64,000 bases of DNA from Serratia sp. DD3 (lineage in GTDB: Bacteria > Pseudomonadota > Gammaproteobacteria > Enterobacterales > Enterobacteriaceae): positions 1-64,000 of the forward strand of contig NZ_AYKS02000032.1 of NCBI RefSeq assembly GCF_000496755.2. Direction: 5' to 3'. The position numbers and the translations under genes are program-made. The notes under the pieces are model-generated. The model was given only the letters and a program-made list of their open reading frames with translations. It was not told the DNA's origin and searched no databases. Positions 1 to 7,954 of the stretch are shown in pieces. Positions within the stretch are counted from its first letter, which is position 1. Each line of letters begins with the position of its first letter.

Positions 1-254
1 TAGGGAACCCAATCATCAAACAAGCTCCAGACATTGAGCTTTGTGTTGGTGAGCAGTCTATCCACCTGCTTGACGGCGTGCTTTCGCTCAAGGCCGCTGG
101 CCAAAGAGAGGCCATTGCCAATGGCATGGATGGCCAATGACCCCGACTCAATAACCCCGTGGGTTGCATTGGCGAGCGACAAGACACGCTTGGCATGCAT
201 GTCCTGTCCGAATATGTCATCAATGTGGTTAAGAATTATTTCGTGGTTAAGCAT
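1..254 (-). CDS. IS4-like transposase, N-terminal part (cut by window edge)
   Basis: An uninterrupted minus-strand frame runs from an ATG at 254 off the window edge (84 codons visible). It begins MLNHEIILNHIDDIFGQ and continues with HAKRVLSLANATHG and KHAVKQVDRLLTN. This N-terminus resembles IS4-family DDE transposases common in enterobacteria; such enzymes cut and join the IS ends. The DDE catalytic residues would lie beyond the edge. The frame sits directly downstream of a disrupted PAAR gene on the same strand, which suggests that the IS landed in that gene. Whether the transposase is intact cannot be told from this window. Confidence 0.7.
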   Translation of the reverse strand, partial: MLNHEIILNHIDDIFGQDMHAKRVLSLANATHGVIESGSLAIHAIGNGLSLASGLERKHAVKQVDRLLTNTKLNVWSLFDDWVP

Positions 255-308
255 GGAGGCTGTCTGCTCGCTATTAGCTGGTCAAGAACGGAGATCATAC
301 CTCAGAAG
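1..308 (-). mobile_element. End of an IS4-family-like insertion sequence
   Basis: The left edge carries one end of an insertion sequence that continues beyond the window. It includes the transposase start (1-254). The outer boundary is inferred near position 300-308, because the PAAR-type reading frame coming from the right loses its family resemblance there. No terminal inverted repeat or target duplication can be confirmed, since the other end is not in view. The family assignment rests on recalled resemblance of the transposase N-terminus and is moderately secure. Confidence 0.55.
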
Positions 309-422
309 CCTTGCCATGCCTTGCTCATATGAGGGGATGGCTAAGCCTTTTGGGTGTCCTTCAAGAACGCTGCCTCCGCATGAAGTTTTATCGCCTTTAA
401 CGATCCAGTAGCCTGTTGCCAT
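282..422 (-). pseudogene. PAAR-type (type VI secretion spike) gene, N-terminal fragment
   Basis: The minus frame starts with ATG at 422 and encodes 46 residues, beginning MATGYWIVKGDKTSCGG, then SVLEGHPKGLAIPSYE. This matches the start of small PAAR-motif proteins that cap the VgrG spike of type VI secretion systems and often carry effectors. Family members are usually 85 residues or longer, with a second conserved block. Here the frame leaves the family pattern near residue 38 (about position 308) and stops at 282, just before the transposase. I infer disruption by the IS. No other T6SS gene is visible in the window. The PAAR assignment is from recalled motif similarity. Confidence 0.6.
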
Positions 423-790
423 TTCCCTTATTCCTTATGCTGTTGCGAGCATCCACGCTAAGAGTTTAGCTTTTTAAAGTTAATGAGTAAATGTATGAAG
501 TACTCTCAATTTAGTTCAAGTATTTACATGGCTGTCCACATGGTTAACAATACCCGCCCCTTTATTATGGCTTCCTCTATATTTCAAACAATCAGAATTA
601 TGAAAGACTGAGACTTTTTAAATTCACCAGATTTATATATCATATCACTCCCAAATTTAGACATCGCCATTTTAGAGCAAATCAATATACCATCATCAGT
701 CCAAATTCGGAAATGCTGGTCTGATTTACCATTATATTAAAATCATAATAATCCTTAGCATAGATCCCTACATAATTAGATTTAAGATGA
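423..790. other. AT-rich stretch with no convincing gene
   Basis: About 370 bases, clearly richer in A and T than the flanking housekeeping DNA. A minus-strand frame at 682-879 (65 codons) has plausible composition around residues 25-60 but has no recognisable domain and partly overlaps the cupin remnant. It could be the relic of a cargo or immunity gene next to the PAAR gene, but nothing shows this. I see no RNA gene here. Confidence 0.35.
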
Positions 791-979
791 ATTTTATTAT
801 CGAAAACTCTGAACGGCGTAATAATCAATGCAGATTTCACGGTATATGGCGTTAGCCAAGAAGTGGGCGCTGGTGACACCCTGTATAAAAAGCCTGATGT
901 GATACATGGCTGTGTCTGTCTGGAGGCGGGAACGCTGCTGGATACCTTTACCCCTCAGCGTGAAGACTTTTTGAAATAA
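791..979 (+). pseudogene. 3' remnant of a KdgF-like cupin gene
   Basis: The plus frame is open from 791 to a TAA at 977-979. Its last 40 or so codons read like the C-terminal half of a small single-domain cupin: EVGAGDTLYKKPDVIHGC, then CLEAGTLLDTFTPQREDFL. That ending is typical of KdgF-type cupins (pectin degradation protein, about 110 residues), which open the ring of uronate sugars. The N-terminal half, with the HxH metal motif, is missing, and an in-frame stop at 788-790 lies just upstream. There is no start or ribosome site. I regard it as a gene relic at the border of the decayed region. Confidence 0.6.
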
Positions 980-985
980 CCAGAT

Positions 986-1036
986 AACTGCGGGCCCTCA
1001 GACACAGGCATTCCCTGTGAATGGAGTCCCGCAGTT
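986..1036. terminator. Two-stage hairpin between cupin relic and DJ-1-like gene
   Basis: The outer arms AACTGCGGG (986-994) and CCCGCAGTT (1028-1036) are perfect complements. Inside lies a second stem, CACAGG (1003-1008) with CCTGTG (1014-1019). The element lies just 3' of both converging reading frames, so a shared transcription stop is likely, although neither side carries a long T run. Confidence 0.45.
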
Positions 1037-1062
1037 TGATTAGCGGTGGTTCGTGTCTCTCG

Positions 1063-1740
1063 TTATTTGAGCAATTTGAGTACCGCTTCAGCGGTTGCAT
1101 CTGAAGACGCTGGGTTTTGCCCCGTAATCAGCAAACCATCCACTGCGACGTGGCTCTGCCAGTTCTCACCACGGCTGTAATGCCCACCGTTATCTTTGAG
1201 CATCTCTTCAACCAGGAAAGGCACTACCTGAGTCAGTTGTACCGCCTCTTCTTCACTGTTGCTGAATCCCGTAACCTGCTTGCCCATAACCAGGGGCTGG
1301 CCTGATGTATTCTTGGCGTGGCGCAATACGGCTGGGGCATGGCACACCGCAGCAACCGGTTTACCCTGCGCGTGGAATTGTTCTATCAGAGCAACAGAGA
1401 CGCTATCTTCCGCCAAATCCCACAGCGGGCCATGGCCGCCTGGGTAAAACAGCGCATCAAAATCGTCAGCGTTAATATCCTGCAACTTCACGGTATTCGC
1501 CAGCGCGTGCTGCGCGGTGGTGTCCTGATCGAACCGACGAGTAGACGCCGTTTGTGCATCTGGCTGACTGCTTTTCGGATCCAGAGGCGGTTGGCCCCCT
1601 TGCGGTGAGGCCAGAGTAATATCCGCACCCGCATCGCGGAAAACATAATAGGGTGACGCAAACTCTTCCAGCCATAACCCGGTCTTGTGGCCGGTGTTAC
1701 CCAGTTTGTCGTGAGAGGTCAATACCATCAGGATTTTCAT
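1063..1740 (-). CDS. DJ-1/PfpI-family protein (type 1 glutamine amidotransferase-like)
   Basis: A 225-residue DJ-1/PfpI superfamily protein. The nucleophile elbow AAVCHAPA holds the catalytic-type Cys near residue 133, and LWLEEFASPYYVF near residue 22 supplies the acidic partner. YPGGHGPLWDLAED is typical of the subgroup annotated as 'type 1 glutamine amidotransferase domain-containing', related to the Hsp31/glyoxalase III branch. A role in methylglyoxal or protein-glycation detoxification is known for relatives but only inferred here. Two ATGs lie in tandem; the second (1740) is chosen because GGAG is seven bases upstream. The gene is transcribed away from the LysR regulator that starts at 1851, a usual regulator-target layout. 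Confidence 0.85.
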   Translation of the reverse strand: MKILMVLTSHDKLGNTGHKTGLWLEEFASPYYVFRDAGADITLASPQGGQPPLDPKSSQPDAQTASTRRFDQDTTAQHALANTVKLQDINADDFDALFYPGGHGPLWDLAEDSVSVALIEQFHAQGKPVAAVCHAPAVLRHAKNTSGQPLVMGKQVTGFSNSEEEAVQLTQVVPFLVEEMLKDNGGHYSRGENWQSHVAVDGLLITGQNPASSDATAEAVLKLLK

Positions 1741-1850
1741 CATTTATCTCCATTGAGCGCTATTGCGCCTGAATCAGTGAACTGGATATAAGCATAGATG
1801 AGTCGCTATAATTCTAAAAATTAAAAGCTTTCATTTCAGGTATTCAAAAA

Positions 1851-2795
1851 ATGAATATATTCAATAAAGACCTCAATCTGCTGCTGTTTTTCCACGTGTT
1901 ATATCAAGAGCGTAATGCCTCAATGGCGGCGGTTCGCATGTCTCTCAGCCAACCCGCAATGAGCCATAAACTCAGTAAATTGCGCCATGAGTTTGGCGAT
2001 CCGCTTTTTGTTAGAGCGCCACGCGGTCTGGCCCCTACCCCACGTGCCCATCAAATTGCGCTTCAGGTGCAAAAGCTGGTGGAGGATATTGAGACGTTTT
2101 ACGATCAATGTGAAGGTCGTGATTTTCTTGCCCGCGCCGAGCGCATCCACATCTATACCACCGATTACATGGAGCAGATCATGATGCCAGGCTTGTTGCC
2201 AATAGTGCGACAAGAGGCGCCCAATCTGGTGCTGATCACCCATAACACACGCGGCCTATTACCACGGGAAGAACTCGAAAAGGGAACCTGTGACCTGGCT
2301 ATTGCCGGTTTCTACGATCAACTGCCGGATACGTTTCATCAGCAACGCTTGCTGAGTGAGGATTTTGTGGTACTCGCCGCGGCAGGTCATCATTTGCTGC
2401 AGGATGGGCTCGACCTGAACACTTATCTGGCCTGCGAGCATGTTCTGACAACATTAACTGGTGATCTCAATGGGGTGGTTGATCGTTATCTTCAACGCCA
2501 AGGCCTCGCGCGTAACGTCGTTGCTGGGCTCTCCAGTTTTCTTGCACCAAGTCGTTTAATCCGAGGCAGTGACTTATTGCTCACCTGTCTGCGTTCAGTT
2601 GGCGAAGAGGCAGTGACTCGCGATCCTGAATTGCGCCTTTACCCTTTACCCCTGGAACTACCGCGTGTCGATATGATGCAGATCTGGCATGAGCGAACAC
2701 ATAATGATCGGTTGCGCCGCTGGTTGCGACTGACGATTCAACAACATGCGTTAGCATTAGCAGAAAATCGTTCTGCGCTTGGTTCGGGCTCTTAA
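1851..2795 (+). CDS. LysR-family transcriptional regulator
   Basis: A 314-residue LysR-type regulator. The N-terminal winged helix-turn-helix spans about residues 6-66 (FNKDLNLLLFFHVLYQE, then SQPAMSHKLSKLRHEFGDPLF). An effector-binding domain of two alpha/beta lobes follows. It starts 110 bases from the divergent DJ-1-like gene, so it may control that gene and itself. The effector is unknown. LysR proteins usually bind T-N11-A sites; the AT-rich gap 1744-1850 could hold them, but I cannot name one with confidence. The start ATG at 1851 fits the usual N-terminal length of the family. Confidence 0.88.
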   Translation: MNIFNKDLNLLLFFHVLYQERNASMAAVRMSLSQPAMSHKLSKLRHEFGDPLFVRAPRGLAPTPRAHQIALQVQKLVEDIETFYDQCEGRDFLARAERIHIYTTDYMEQIMMPGLLPIVRQEAPNLVLITHNTRGLLPREELEKGTCDLAIAGFYDQLPDTFHQQRLLSEDFVVLAAAGHHLLQDGLDLNTYLACEHVLTTLTGDLNGVVDRYLQRQGLARNVVAGLSSFLAPSRLIRGSDLLLTCLRSVGEEAVTRDPELRLYPLPLELPRVDMMQIWHERTHNDRLRRWLRLTIQQHALALAENRSALGSGS

Positions 2796-2967
2796 CCTGT
2801 TGAATTCTTGCTCTGGATAATTTTTATTAGCGGGCCCTAACCCGCCGTAAGGGTATCGACCACGGCTTAAACAGCGCCGTTTAGCTTGTAACGGTGAACA
2901 ATGTTTTGTCTTTCCTTATTTTCCATCTATGCTGGGTAGCAACATACTGACCTGTAGAGGACTTCCG

Positions 2968-3351
2968 ATGCCTGTTCCGCCAAACGATGCCATTATCCGT
3001 ATTAAAAACCTGCGCTTACGTACTTTTATTGGTATCAAGGAAGAAGAAATCAACAACCGCCAGGATATCCTGGTTAATGTGGTGATTCACTATCCAGCCG
3101 ATAAAGCCCGTCATAGTGAAGATATTGCCGATGCCCTCAATTACCGCACGATCACCAAATCGATCATTCGCCATATCGAAGATAACCGTTTCGCTTTATT
3201 GGAAAAATTAACTCAAGATGTGCTCGATATCGTGAAACAACATCCTTGGGTCACCTATGCTGAAGTGGAAATAGATAAATTGTTGGCCCTGCGTTATGCC
3301 GACTCGGTCTCGATGACCTTGAGTTACTGCCGGGAGCCCTCCTATACTTAA
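2968..3351 (+). CDS. folX: Dihydroneopterin triphosphate 2'-epimerase
   Basis: 127 residues, almost collinear with E. coli Fol[21 protein letters not shown] start (here [17 protein letters not shown]), [13 protein letters not shown] and [15 protein letters not shown]. FolX converts 7,8-dihydroneopterin triphosphate to dihydromonapterin triphosphate, the first step to the tetrahydromonapterin cofactor. It belongs to the FolB/FolX tunnelling fold and acts in the cytoplasm. Start 2968 is chosen over an upstream in-frame codon because TAGAGGACTTCCG gives a ribosome site just before it and the N-terminus then matches the family. It is followed by yfcH after 68 bases, as in E. coli. Confidence 0.95.
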   Translation: MPVPPNDAIIRIKNLRLRTFIGIKEEEINNRQDILVNVVIHYPADKARHSEDIADALNYRTITKSIIRHIEDNRFALLEKLTQDVLDIVKQHPWVTYAEVEIDKLLALRYADSVSMTLSYCREPSYT

Positions 3352-3355
3352 ACTG

Positions 3356-3384
3356 ATTCAGAGAGATAAAATATCTCTCTGAAT
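3356..3384. terminator. Hairpin between folX and yfcH
   Basis: Perfect 13-bp arms, ATTCAGAGAGATA (3356-3368) and TATCTCTCTGAAT (3372-3384), with a three-base AAA loop. It lies four bases past the folX stop and has no T run, so partial termination or mRNA end protection is more likely than a full stop before yfcH. Confidence 0.45.
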
Positions 3385-3419
3385 AACAGCCTATTTATAC
3401 CTATCAGGGAGATCCGCCC

Positions 3420-4331
3420 ATGAAGATCCTGATTACCGGCGCAACAGGATTGATCGGTAGCCACCTCACCAGGCAGCTGCTGCATCTTTCGCATCAACTC
3501 ACCTTATTGACCCGTAATATCAGTAAAGCGCGGGAAAAATTCGGTGATACCGTGAGCTATTGGTCTTCGCTGGATGAACAACGTTCTCTGGATGGATTTG
3601 ATGCGGTGATCAACCTGGCAGGAGAACCAATTGCGGATAAAAGGTGGAGTGCAACACAAAAAGAGCGGCTGTGCCGTAGCCGCTGGGAACTGACTGAACG
3701 GCTGGCGGGCTTGATCAAGACCAGCTCCCTCCCCCCTACGGTACTGATTTCTGGCTCCGCTGTGGGCTATTATGGCGATCAGGGCCAATCGGTAGTGCCC
3801 GAAGATGAGCCACCCCAGCCGGGGTTTACTCATCAACTCTGCCAGCGTTGGGAGGCCCTGGCACTTCAGGCGCAAAGTAGCCACACTCGAGTCTGCTTGC
3901 TACGTACCGGTATTGTACTGGCCCCCAAAGGGGGCGCATTGGCAAAGTTAATCCCCCTGTTTCGTTTAGGCTTGGGTGGGCCAATAGGTAATGGCCGCCA
4001 ATATATGCCCTGGATCCATATTGACGACATGGTCAATGCCATTATTTATCTGTTAGATCATCCCTCACTGTCCGGTCCATTTAATATGGTGGCCCCTTAC
4101 CCAGTGCATAATGAGCAATTCAGCGCCATCTTGGCGAATGTGTTGGCTAGACCCGCCTTTCTGCGTACCCCGGCATTTGCCATACGCTTGCTGATGGGGG
4201 AGGCCTCAGTACTGGTTCTCGAAGGGCAACGGGCGATACCAAGAAAATTGGAGGCGGCGGGTTTCAAATTCCACTTTATGGAGTTGGAGCAGGCACTGGA
4301 TGATGTGGTTAATCGCCAGTCACAACGTTAG
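3420..4331 (+). CDS. yfcH: NAD-dependent epimerase/dehydratase-like protein YfcH
   Basis: 303 residues, an extended SDR protein of the TIGR01777 group. The Rossmann motif [13 protein letters not shown] is at residues 5-17, followed by [15 protein letters not shown] and a C-terminal DUF1731-type tail ([33 protein letters not shown]). The natural substrate is unknown in any species I recall. GGGAGATCCGCCC precedes the ATG at 3420. It follows folX as in E. coli, and this conserved pairing suggests, but does not prove, a link to pterin metabolism. Confidence 0.9.
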   Translation: MKILITGATGLIGSHLTRQLLHLSHQLTLLTRNISKAREKFGDTVSYWSSLDEQRSLDGFDAVINLAGEPIADKRWSATQKERLCRSRWELTERLAGLIKTSSLPPTVLISGSAVGYYGDQGQSVVPEDEPPQPGFTHQLCQRWEALALQAQSSHTRVCLLRTGIVLAPKGGALAKLIPLFRLGLGGPIGNGRQYMPWIHIDDMVNAIIYLLDHPSLSGPFNMVAPYPVHNEQFSAILANVLARPAFLRTPAFAIRLLMGEASVLVLEGQRAIPRKLEAAGFKFHFMELEQALDDVVNRQSQR

Positions 4332-4360
4332 AATTTATTGAGAGCTTTACCATTCAAGTC

Positions 4361-4393
4361 GCTGGACCAAAATATTCAACGTTTTGGTCCAGC
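4361..4393. terminator. Convergent hairpin between yfcH and hisP
   Basis: Twelve-bp perfect arms GCTGGACCAAAA (4361-4372) and TTTTGGTCCAGC (4382-4393) with a nine-base loop. It sits between two genes that point at each other, so it probably serves both as an RNA 3' end. The A/T tracts are within the stem, not after it. Confidence 0.6.
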
Positions 4394-4447
4394 AAAAAGG
4401 TGACCCATTTAACCAACACCACCTTCAAATAATGACCATCACGGAGT

Positions 4448-5221
4448 TTACTTCAGTGACCCGGAAAGGAACTGCTGTAAACGGGCACTTTTCGGATGAT
4501 CGAACAGTTCGTCTGGTGAGCCTTGCTCTTCAATCACGCCCTGATGTAAGAAAATAACGTGGTTGGACACATGGCGTGCAAAACCCATCTCATGGGTCAC
4601 CACCACCATGGTTTTCCCCTCCTCCGCCAGCTTTTGCATGATGCGCAACACCTCCCCCACCAGTTCCGGATCCAAGGCGGAAGTCGGTTCATCGAACAAT
4701 AAGACTTCCGGCTCCATCGCTAGTGCCCGGGCAATCGACACCCGTTGCTGTTGACCACCAGAAAGGTGGACGGGATATTTAATCCGCGCGCGTTCATCAA
4801 TGCCGACCTTCTCCAGATAGCGCACTGCTCGCTCAAAGGCTTGCGCTTTACTCAAGCCTAATACCTGAATAGGAGCCTCCATGACATTCTCCAACACGGT
4901 CATATGGCTCCATAAGTTAAAATGCTGGAATACCATGGTTAGCCGGGTACGTAACCACTGCAGTTGCTTACTATCCGCAACTTTCAAGTGACCATCCCGA
5001 TCACGTACCATGGAAATATCTTTATTGTTTAGTCTGATACTTCCCTCGGTGGGTTTTTCCAGAAAATTAATGCAGCGTAAAAAGGTACTCTTCCCCGAGC
5101 CAGATGAACCAATAATACTGATCACATCCCCGGCGTTCGCCGCCAGAGAAACGCCTTTCAATACCTCATGGTCACCATAACGTTTGTATAATCCACTGAC
5201 GGCTAATTTATTTTCAGACAT
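4448..5221 (-). CDS. hisP: Histidine ABC transporter ATP-binding protein
   Basis: 257 residues. It has Walker [10 protein letters not shown] (residues 38-46), the signature LSGGQQQ (153-159) and Walker [12 protein letters not shown] (174-184), all as in E. coli/Salmonella HisP. Two copies of HisP drive import of histidine (and, with other binding proteins, lysine/arginine/ornithine) through HisQ-HisM in the inner membrane. The start [10 protein letters not shown] at 5221 is preferred over a codon five residues upstream because it matches the family. It is the last gene of hisJQMP and lies 15 bases after hisM. Confidence 0.96.
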   Translation of the reverse strand: MSENKLAVSGLYKRYGDHEVLKGVSLAANAGDVISIIGSSGSGKSTFLRCINFLEKPTEGSIRLNNKDISMVRDRDGHLKVADSKQLQWLRTRLTMVFQHFNLWSHMTVLENVMEAPIQVLGLSKAQAFERAVRYLEKVGIDERARIKYPVHLSGGQQQRVSIARALAMEPEVLLFDEPTSALDPELVGEVLRIMQKLAEEGKTMVVVTHEMGFARHVSNHVIFLHQGVIEEQGSPDELFDHPKSARLQQFLSGSLK

Positions 5222-5236
5222 GACTATTTCCGCCAT

Positions 5237-5944
5237 TTATCGATGAGTAACATGTGCCATCCAACGCTTCTCCGCTTTACGGAACAGACTGATCAACACG
5301 TAAGAGACAATCAAATACAGTGCTGCTGCGATGCCGAAGGCATAAAAGGGTTGGTAAGTCGCCGCATTAATATCACGCGCAATCTTCAACAAATCCGGTA
5401 CCGTGGCGGTAAACGCTAATGCCGTCGAGTGCAGCATCAGAATCACTTCATTGCTGTATGCCGGTAATGCGGTACGCAGTGCTGAAGGTAAAATAATGCA
5501 GCGATACTGCTTAAAGCGCGAAAAACCATAGGCTTTGGCTGCTTCAATTTCACCTTCGGGTACCGAACGGATCGCCCCAGCAAAAATCTCGGTGGTATAG
5601 GCACAAGTATTCAGTGTCAGTGCCAAAATGGTGCAGTTAAGCCCACTGCGGAAAAATGCATTCAGCAGTTCGGTGCCACGCACCATCTCCAAGCTGTACA
5701 CCCCAGAATAAAACACCAGTAGTTGTACATACAGCGGAGTGCCGCGAAACACATAGGTATACAGCCAAACGGGAAGACTCAGCCAGCGAACAGAAGAGAC
5801 TCGCGCCACCGCCATCGGGACAGCCATTAGCCCCCCCATCACCACCGATGAAATCAGCAACCATAACGTCACCGCCACACCAGTAAAACGGTAGCCATCA
5901 GTCCACAGTAGTTGTTGCCAATACTGTTGCAAGATGTCGATCAT
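5237..5944 (-). CDS. hisM: Histidine ABC transporter permease
   Basis: 235 residues with about five transmembrane helices. The permease EAA loop EIEAAKAYGFSRFKQYRCIILPSA-type region (near residues 140-163) contacts HisP. DGYRFTGVAVTLWLL and FRGTPLYVQLLVFYSG match E. coli HisM. It pairs with HisQ to form the channel. Its ATG overlaps the hisQ stop by four bases (5941-5944), so the two are translationally coupled. Confidence 0.96.
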   Translation of the reverse strand: MIDILQQYWQQLLWTDGYRFTGVAVTLWLLISSVVMGGLMAVPMAVARVSSVRWLSLPVWLYTYVFRGTPLYVQLLVFYSGVYSLEMVRGTELLNAFFRSGLNCTILALTLNTCAYTTEIFAGAIRSVPEGEIEAAKAYGFSRFKQYRCIILPSALRTALPAYSNEVILMLHSTALAFTATVPDLLKIARDINAATYQPFYAFGIAAALYLIVSYVLISLFRKAEKRWMAHVTHR

Positions 5945-6627
5945 AGCTCAACCCTTTTGACGCCCAGTGAATAACGCCGCTCAAGCCACAGCAAGACACC
6001 ATTAGAAAGGGTGGTGAAAAGCAGGTAGACCGCCCCAGCAACAATGGCGTAGAAAAAAGGCTGGTAGGTGCCTTTTCCTGCCAATTGTGTCGCTTTTACC
6101 AGATCATTCAAACCCAGGATCGATACCAATGCGGTCGCCTTCAGGATCACCTGCCAGTTGTTGCCAATGCCAGGTAACGCAAAACGCATCATCGCCGGGA
6201 ACAGAATACGGCGAAAAATTTGCCCTTTGGAAAGACCAAACGCCGTGGCCGCCTCAATTTGCCCCCTCGGTACCGCCAGAAAGGCACCACGGAAAGTTTC
6301 CGTAAAATAGGCACCGTAGATAAACCCCAAGGTGATAATACCGGCACTTAAAGGGTCTATATCGATCTGCGCAAAACCCAGTGACTCCGTCACGCTATTC
6401 AAGGCAATCTGCAAGCCATAAAAGATCAGCAGCATCAGCACCAAATCAGGGACTCCGCGGATCAGCGTGGTATAGGCACCGAATATTGTTGAGATGATAG
6501 GGTTGGACGAAAGCTTACCGCCAGCACCGAACAAGCCGATCGCCACCGCCAACAGAACGGAACTGAGGGCCAGCTCCAGTGTCACCAGAGCCCCCTCGAA
6601 GATCAATAGAGGATAGCCTTGTAGCAT
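5941..6627 (-). CDS. hisQ: Histidine ABC transporter permease
   Basis: 228 residues, about five transmembrane helices, with the cytoplasmic loop RGQIEAATAFGLSKGQIFRR that docks on HisP. The N-terminus MLQGYPLLIFEGALVTLELA is like E. coli HisQ. It forms the heterodimeric pore with HisM. It is separated from hisJ by 239 bases that hold an ERIC repeat and a hairpin, which should lower its expression relative to the binding protein. Confidence 0.96.
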   Translation of the reverse strand: MLQGYPLLIFEGALVTLELALSSVLLAVAIGLFGAGGKLSSNPIISTIFGAYTTLIRGVPDLVLMLLIFYGLQIALNSVTESLGFAQIDIDPLSAGIITLGFIYGAYFTETFRGAFLAVPRGQIEAATAFGLSKGQIFRRILFPAMMRFALPGIGNNWQVILKATALVSILGLNDLVKATQLAGKGTYQPFFYAIVAGAVYLLFTTLSNGVLLWLERRYSLGVKRVEL

Positions 6628-6652
6628 TTCTTTTATCCTGTTTTGATTGACT

Positions 6653-6779
6653 TATACTCTAAATAATTCGAATTGCTTGTAGGCGGCAAGTCCGAGAGTC
6701 ACCAGGAGCATAGGCCACTATGTGACTGGTGCGAACTGACGTAGCCAACACCCAAGCAGCTTGAAGTATGACGAGTATA
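6653..6779. repeat. Full-length ERIC repeat between hisJ and hisQ
   Basis: A 127-bp imperfect palindrome bounded by TATACTC at 6653 and GAGTATA ending at 6779. Internal blocks AATTGCTTGTAGGCGGCAAG and GTAGCCAACACCCAAGCAGC fit the Yersinia-type ERIC consensus as I recall it. ERIC elements are transcribed as part of operons and fold into long hairpins. Its location inside the his transport operon is discussed under findings. Confidence 0.85.
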
Positions 6780-6805
6780 GAACCGCCACAGCTTGTCGGC
6801 GGTTC
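6780..6805 (-). promoter_or_regulatory. Hairpin just downstream of hisJ
   Basis: Arms GAACCGCC (6780-6787) and GGCGGTTC (6798-6805) with a ten-base loop. It abuts the ERIC and lies about 60 bases past the hisJ stop. No U run follows on the minus strand, so it may be an RNA stabiliser or a partial terminator for hisJ mRNA. Confidence 0.5.
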
Positions 6806-6866
6806 GCTAGATCATACCAGCCTATTGAAGCTCACCCAGTGGCTTCAACATGAGACAGGACGAGAA

Positions 6867-7649
6867 TTAACCACCATAGATATCAAAATCAAAGTACTTC
6901 TTGGCCAATTTATCGTAAGTGCCATCTTGGCGCATTTCAGCAAAAGCCTTATCCAATGCTGCTTTCAACTCGGTTGCATCCTTGCGTAGCCCCATACCGG
7001 TACCGACACCAAAGTATTTGTCATCTTTGACTGACTCACCCGCAAAGGCATAATCCTTACCCATAGGTTGTTGAAGGAAGCCATAACTCCCCGCCACCTC
7101 ATCCTGAAACGCCGCATCAATACGCCCGGAAGCTAAATCCGCATAGGATAAATCCTGGTTCTGATAAGGGACCACCGTGATGCCTTTAGGCTGCCAAAAA
7201 GCGTTAGCATAAGCCTCTTGTGTGGTTCCTTGTAACACCCCCACACTCTTGCCTTGCAGTGCTTCTATGGTGGGTAAAATCGTTGAACCTTTCGGTGCGA
7301 TCAGGCGTGAATTAGCGGCAAATAATTTGTCGGTAAAGGCGATTTCCTGTTGGCGCTTTTCAGTAATGGAGAGTGAGGAGAGAATTGCGTCAATTTTTTT
7401 CGCTTTCAGTGAAGGGATAAGCGCATCAAAATCGCTCTCGACAAAAGTGCACTGGATATTCGCCCGTTTGCACATCTCTTTGGCCAAATCGATATCAAAA
7501 CCCACCAATTCACCCTGTGCATTTTTGGATTCAAAAGGAGCATAAGTTGGGTCAGTACCAATTTTTATTGTCGTGGGCAAAGCAGCCAAAGCACTACCCA
7601 TCGCCCCCAGCAGTAACACTAAGGGAAGAGCCTTAACAAGATTTTTCAT
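6867..7649 (-). CDS. hisJ: Periplasmic histidine-binding protein
   Basis: 260 residues. The signal peptide is about residues 1-22 (cleavage after GSALA). The mature part starts [20 protein letters not shown] and carries [20 protein letters not shown] and [13 protein letters not shown], matching E. coli HisJ nearly throughout. It captures L-histidine in the periplasm and delivers it to HisQMP. In E. coli a paralogue, argT (LAO-binding protein), lies between ubiX and hisJ; here it is absent, and the 305-bp gap holds only regulatory sequence. Expression is probably nitrogen controlled (see the sigma54-like site). Confidence 0.96.
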   Translation of the reverse strand: MKNLVKALPLVLLLGAMGSALAALPTTIKIGTDPTYAPFESKNAQGELVGFDIDLAKEMCKRANIQCTFVESDFDALIPSLKAKKIDAILSSLSITEKRQQEIAFTDKLFAANSRLIAPKGSTILPTIEALQGKSVGVLQGTTQEAYANAFWQPKGITVVPYQNQDLSYADLASGRIDAAFQDEVAGSYGFLQQPMGKDYAFAGESVKDDKYFGVGTGMGLRKDATELKAALDKAFAEMRQDGTYDKLAKKYFDFDIYGG

Positions 7650-7712
7650 AATATTCCTCGATTAGATTTTTCCGATGTCCACACAGAGGTGACCTTTTTC
7701 CGGTACCAAGGA

Positions 7713-7728
7713 TGCAGCAATCATGCCA
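7713..7728 (-). promoter_or_regulatory. Sigma54-type promoter of hisJQMP
   Basis: On the minus strand TGGCATGATTGCTGCA matches the -24/-12 consensus TGGCACG-N4-TTGCA: the GG and GC doublets are ten bases apart. It lies about 65 bases upstream of the hisJ start. The Salmonella argT promoter is sigma54/NtrC dependent, so this fits known biology. The match is by eye. Confidence 0.6.
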
Positions 7729-7871
7729 TTTCTTGTTACAGAACACGATAAGCCATTGACTCTGCACCTATTCCATTCACTGGCGTGAATCTCACAGGAC
7801 CCAGTTGGTGAAATAGACCGTTGTTTGAGTCTAGCCCTTCTCACCTTGGGTAAACACCCGTATGAAAGCAT

Positions 7872-7918
7872 GGTGCAGCAGAACTATTATGGTGCATACG
7901 TGGCACTAAATCAGTGCA
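7872..7918 (-). promoter_or_regulatory. NtrC-like binding sites upstream of hisJ
   Basis: The block GGCACTAAATCAGTGCA (7902-7918) is an inverted repeat close to the NtrC consensus TGCACTAAAATGGTGCA. Two further GGTGCA half-sites lie at 7872-7877 and 7891-7896. The spacing of roughly 180 bases upstream of the sigma54-like site is usual for an enhancer. Confidence 0.55.
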
Positions 7919-7954
7919 ACGCTGCAAAAATGTATAGATTTAATTGTAAAATTG

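Noticed and set aside
34..411. Plus-strand frame of 125 codons at the left edge
   Set aside because: It lies opposite the transposase and PAAR fragments, which have family resemblance; its own product has none.
682..879. 65-codon minus frame in the AT-rich stretch
   Set aside because: No domain and it overlaps the cupin relic; kept only as a remark.
3504..3884. Minus frame inside yfcH
   Set aside because: Shadow of a conserved gene; no ribosome site and no family resemblance.
7662..7871. 69-codon minus frame between hisJ and ubiX as an argT relic
   Set aside because: Its product has no periplasmic binding protein features and it covers the sigma54-like site.
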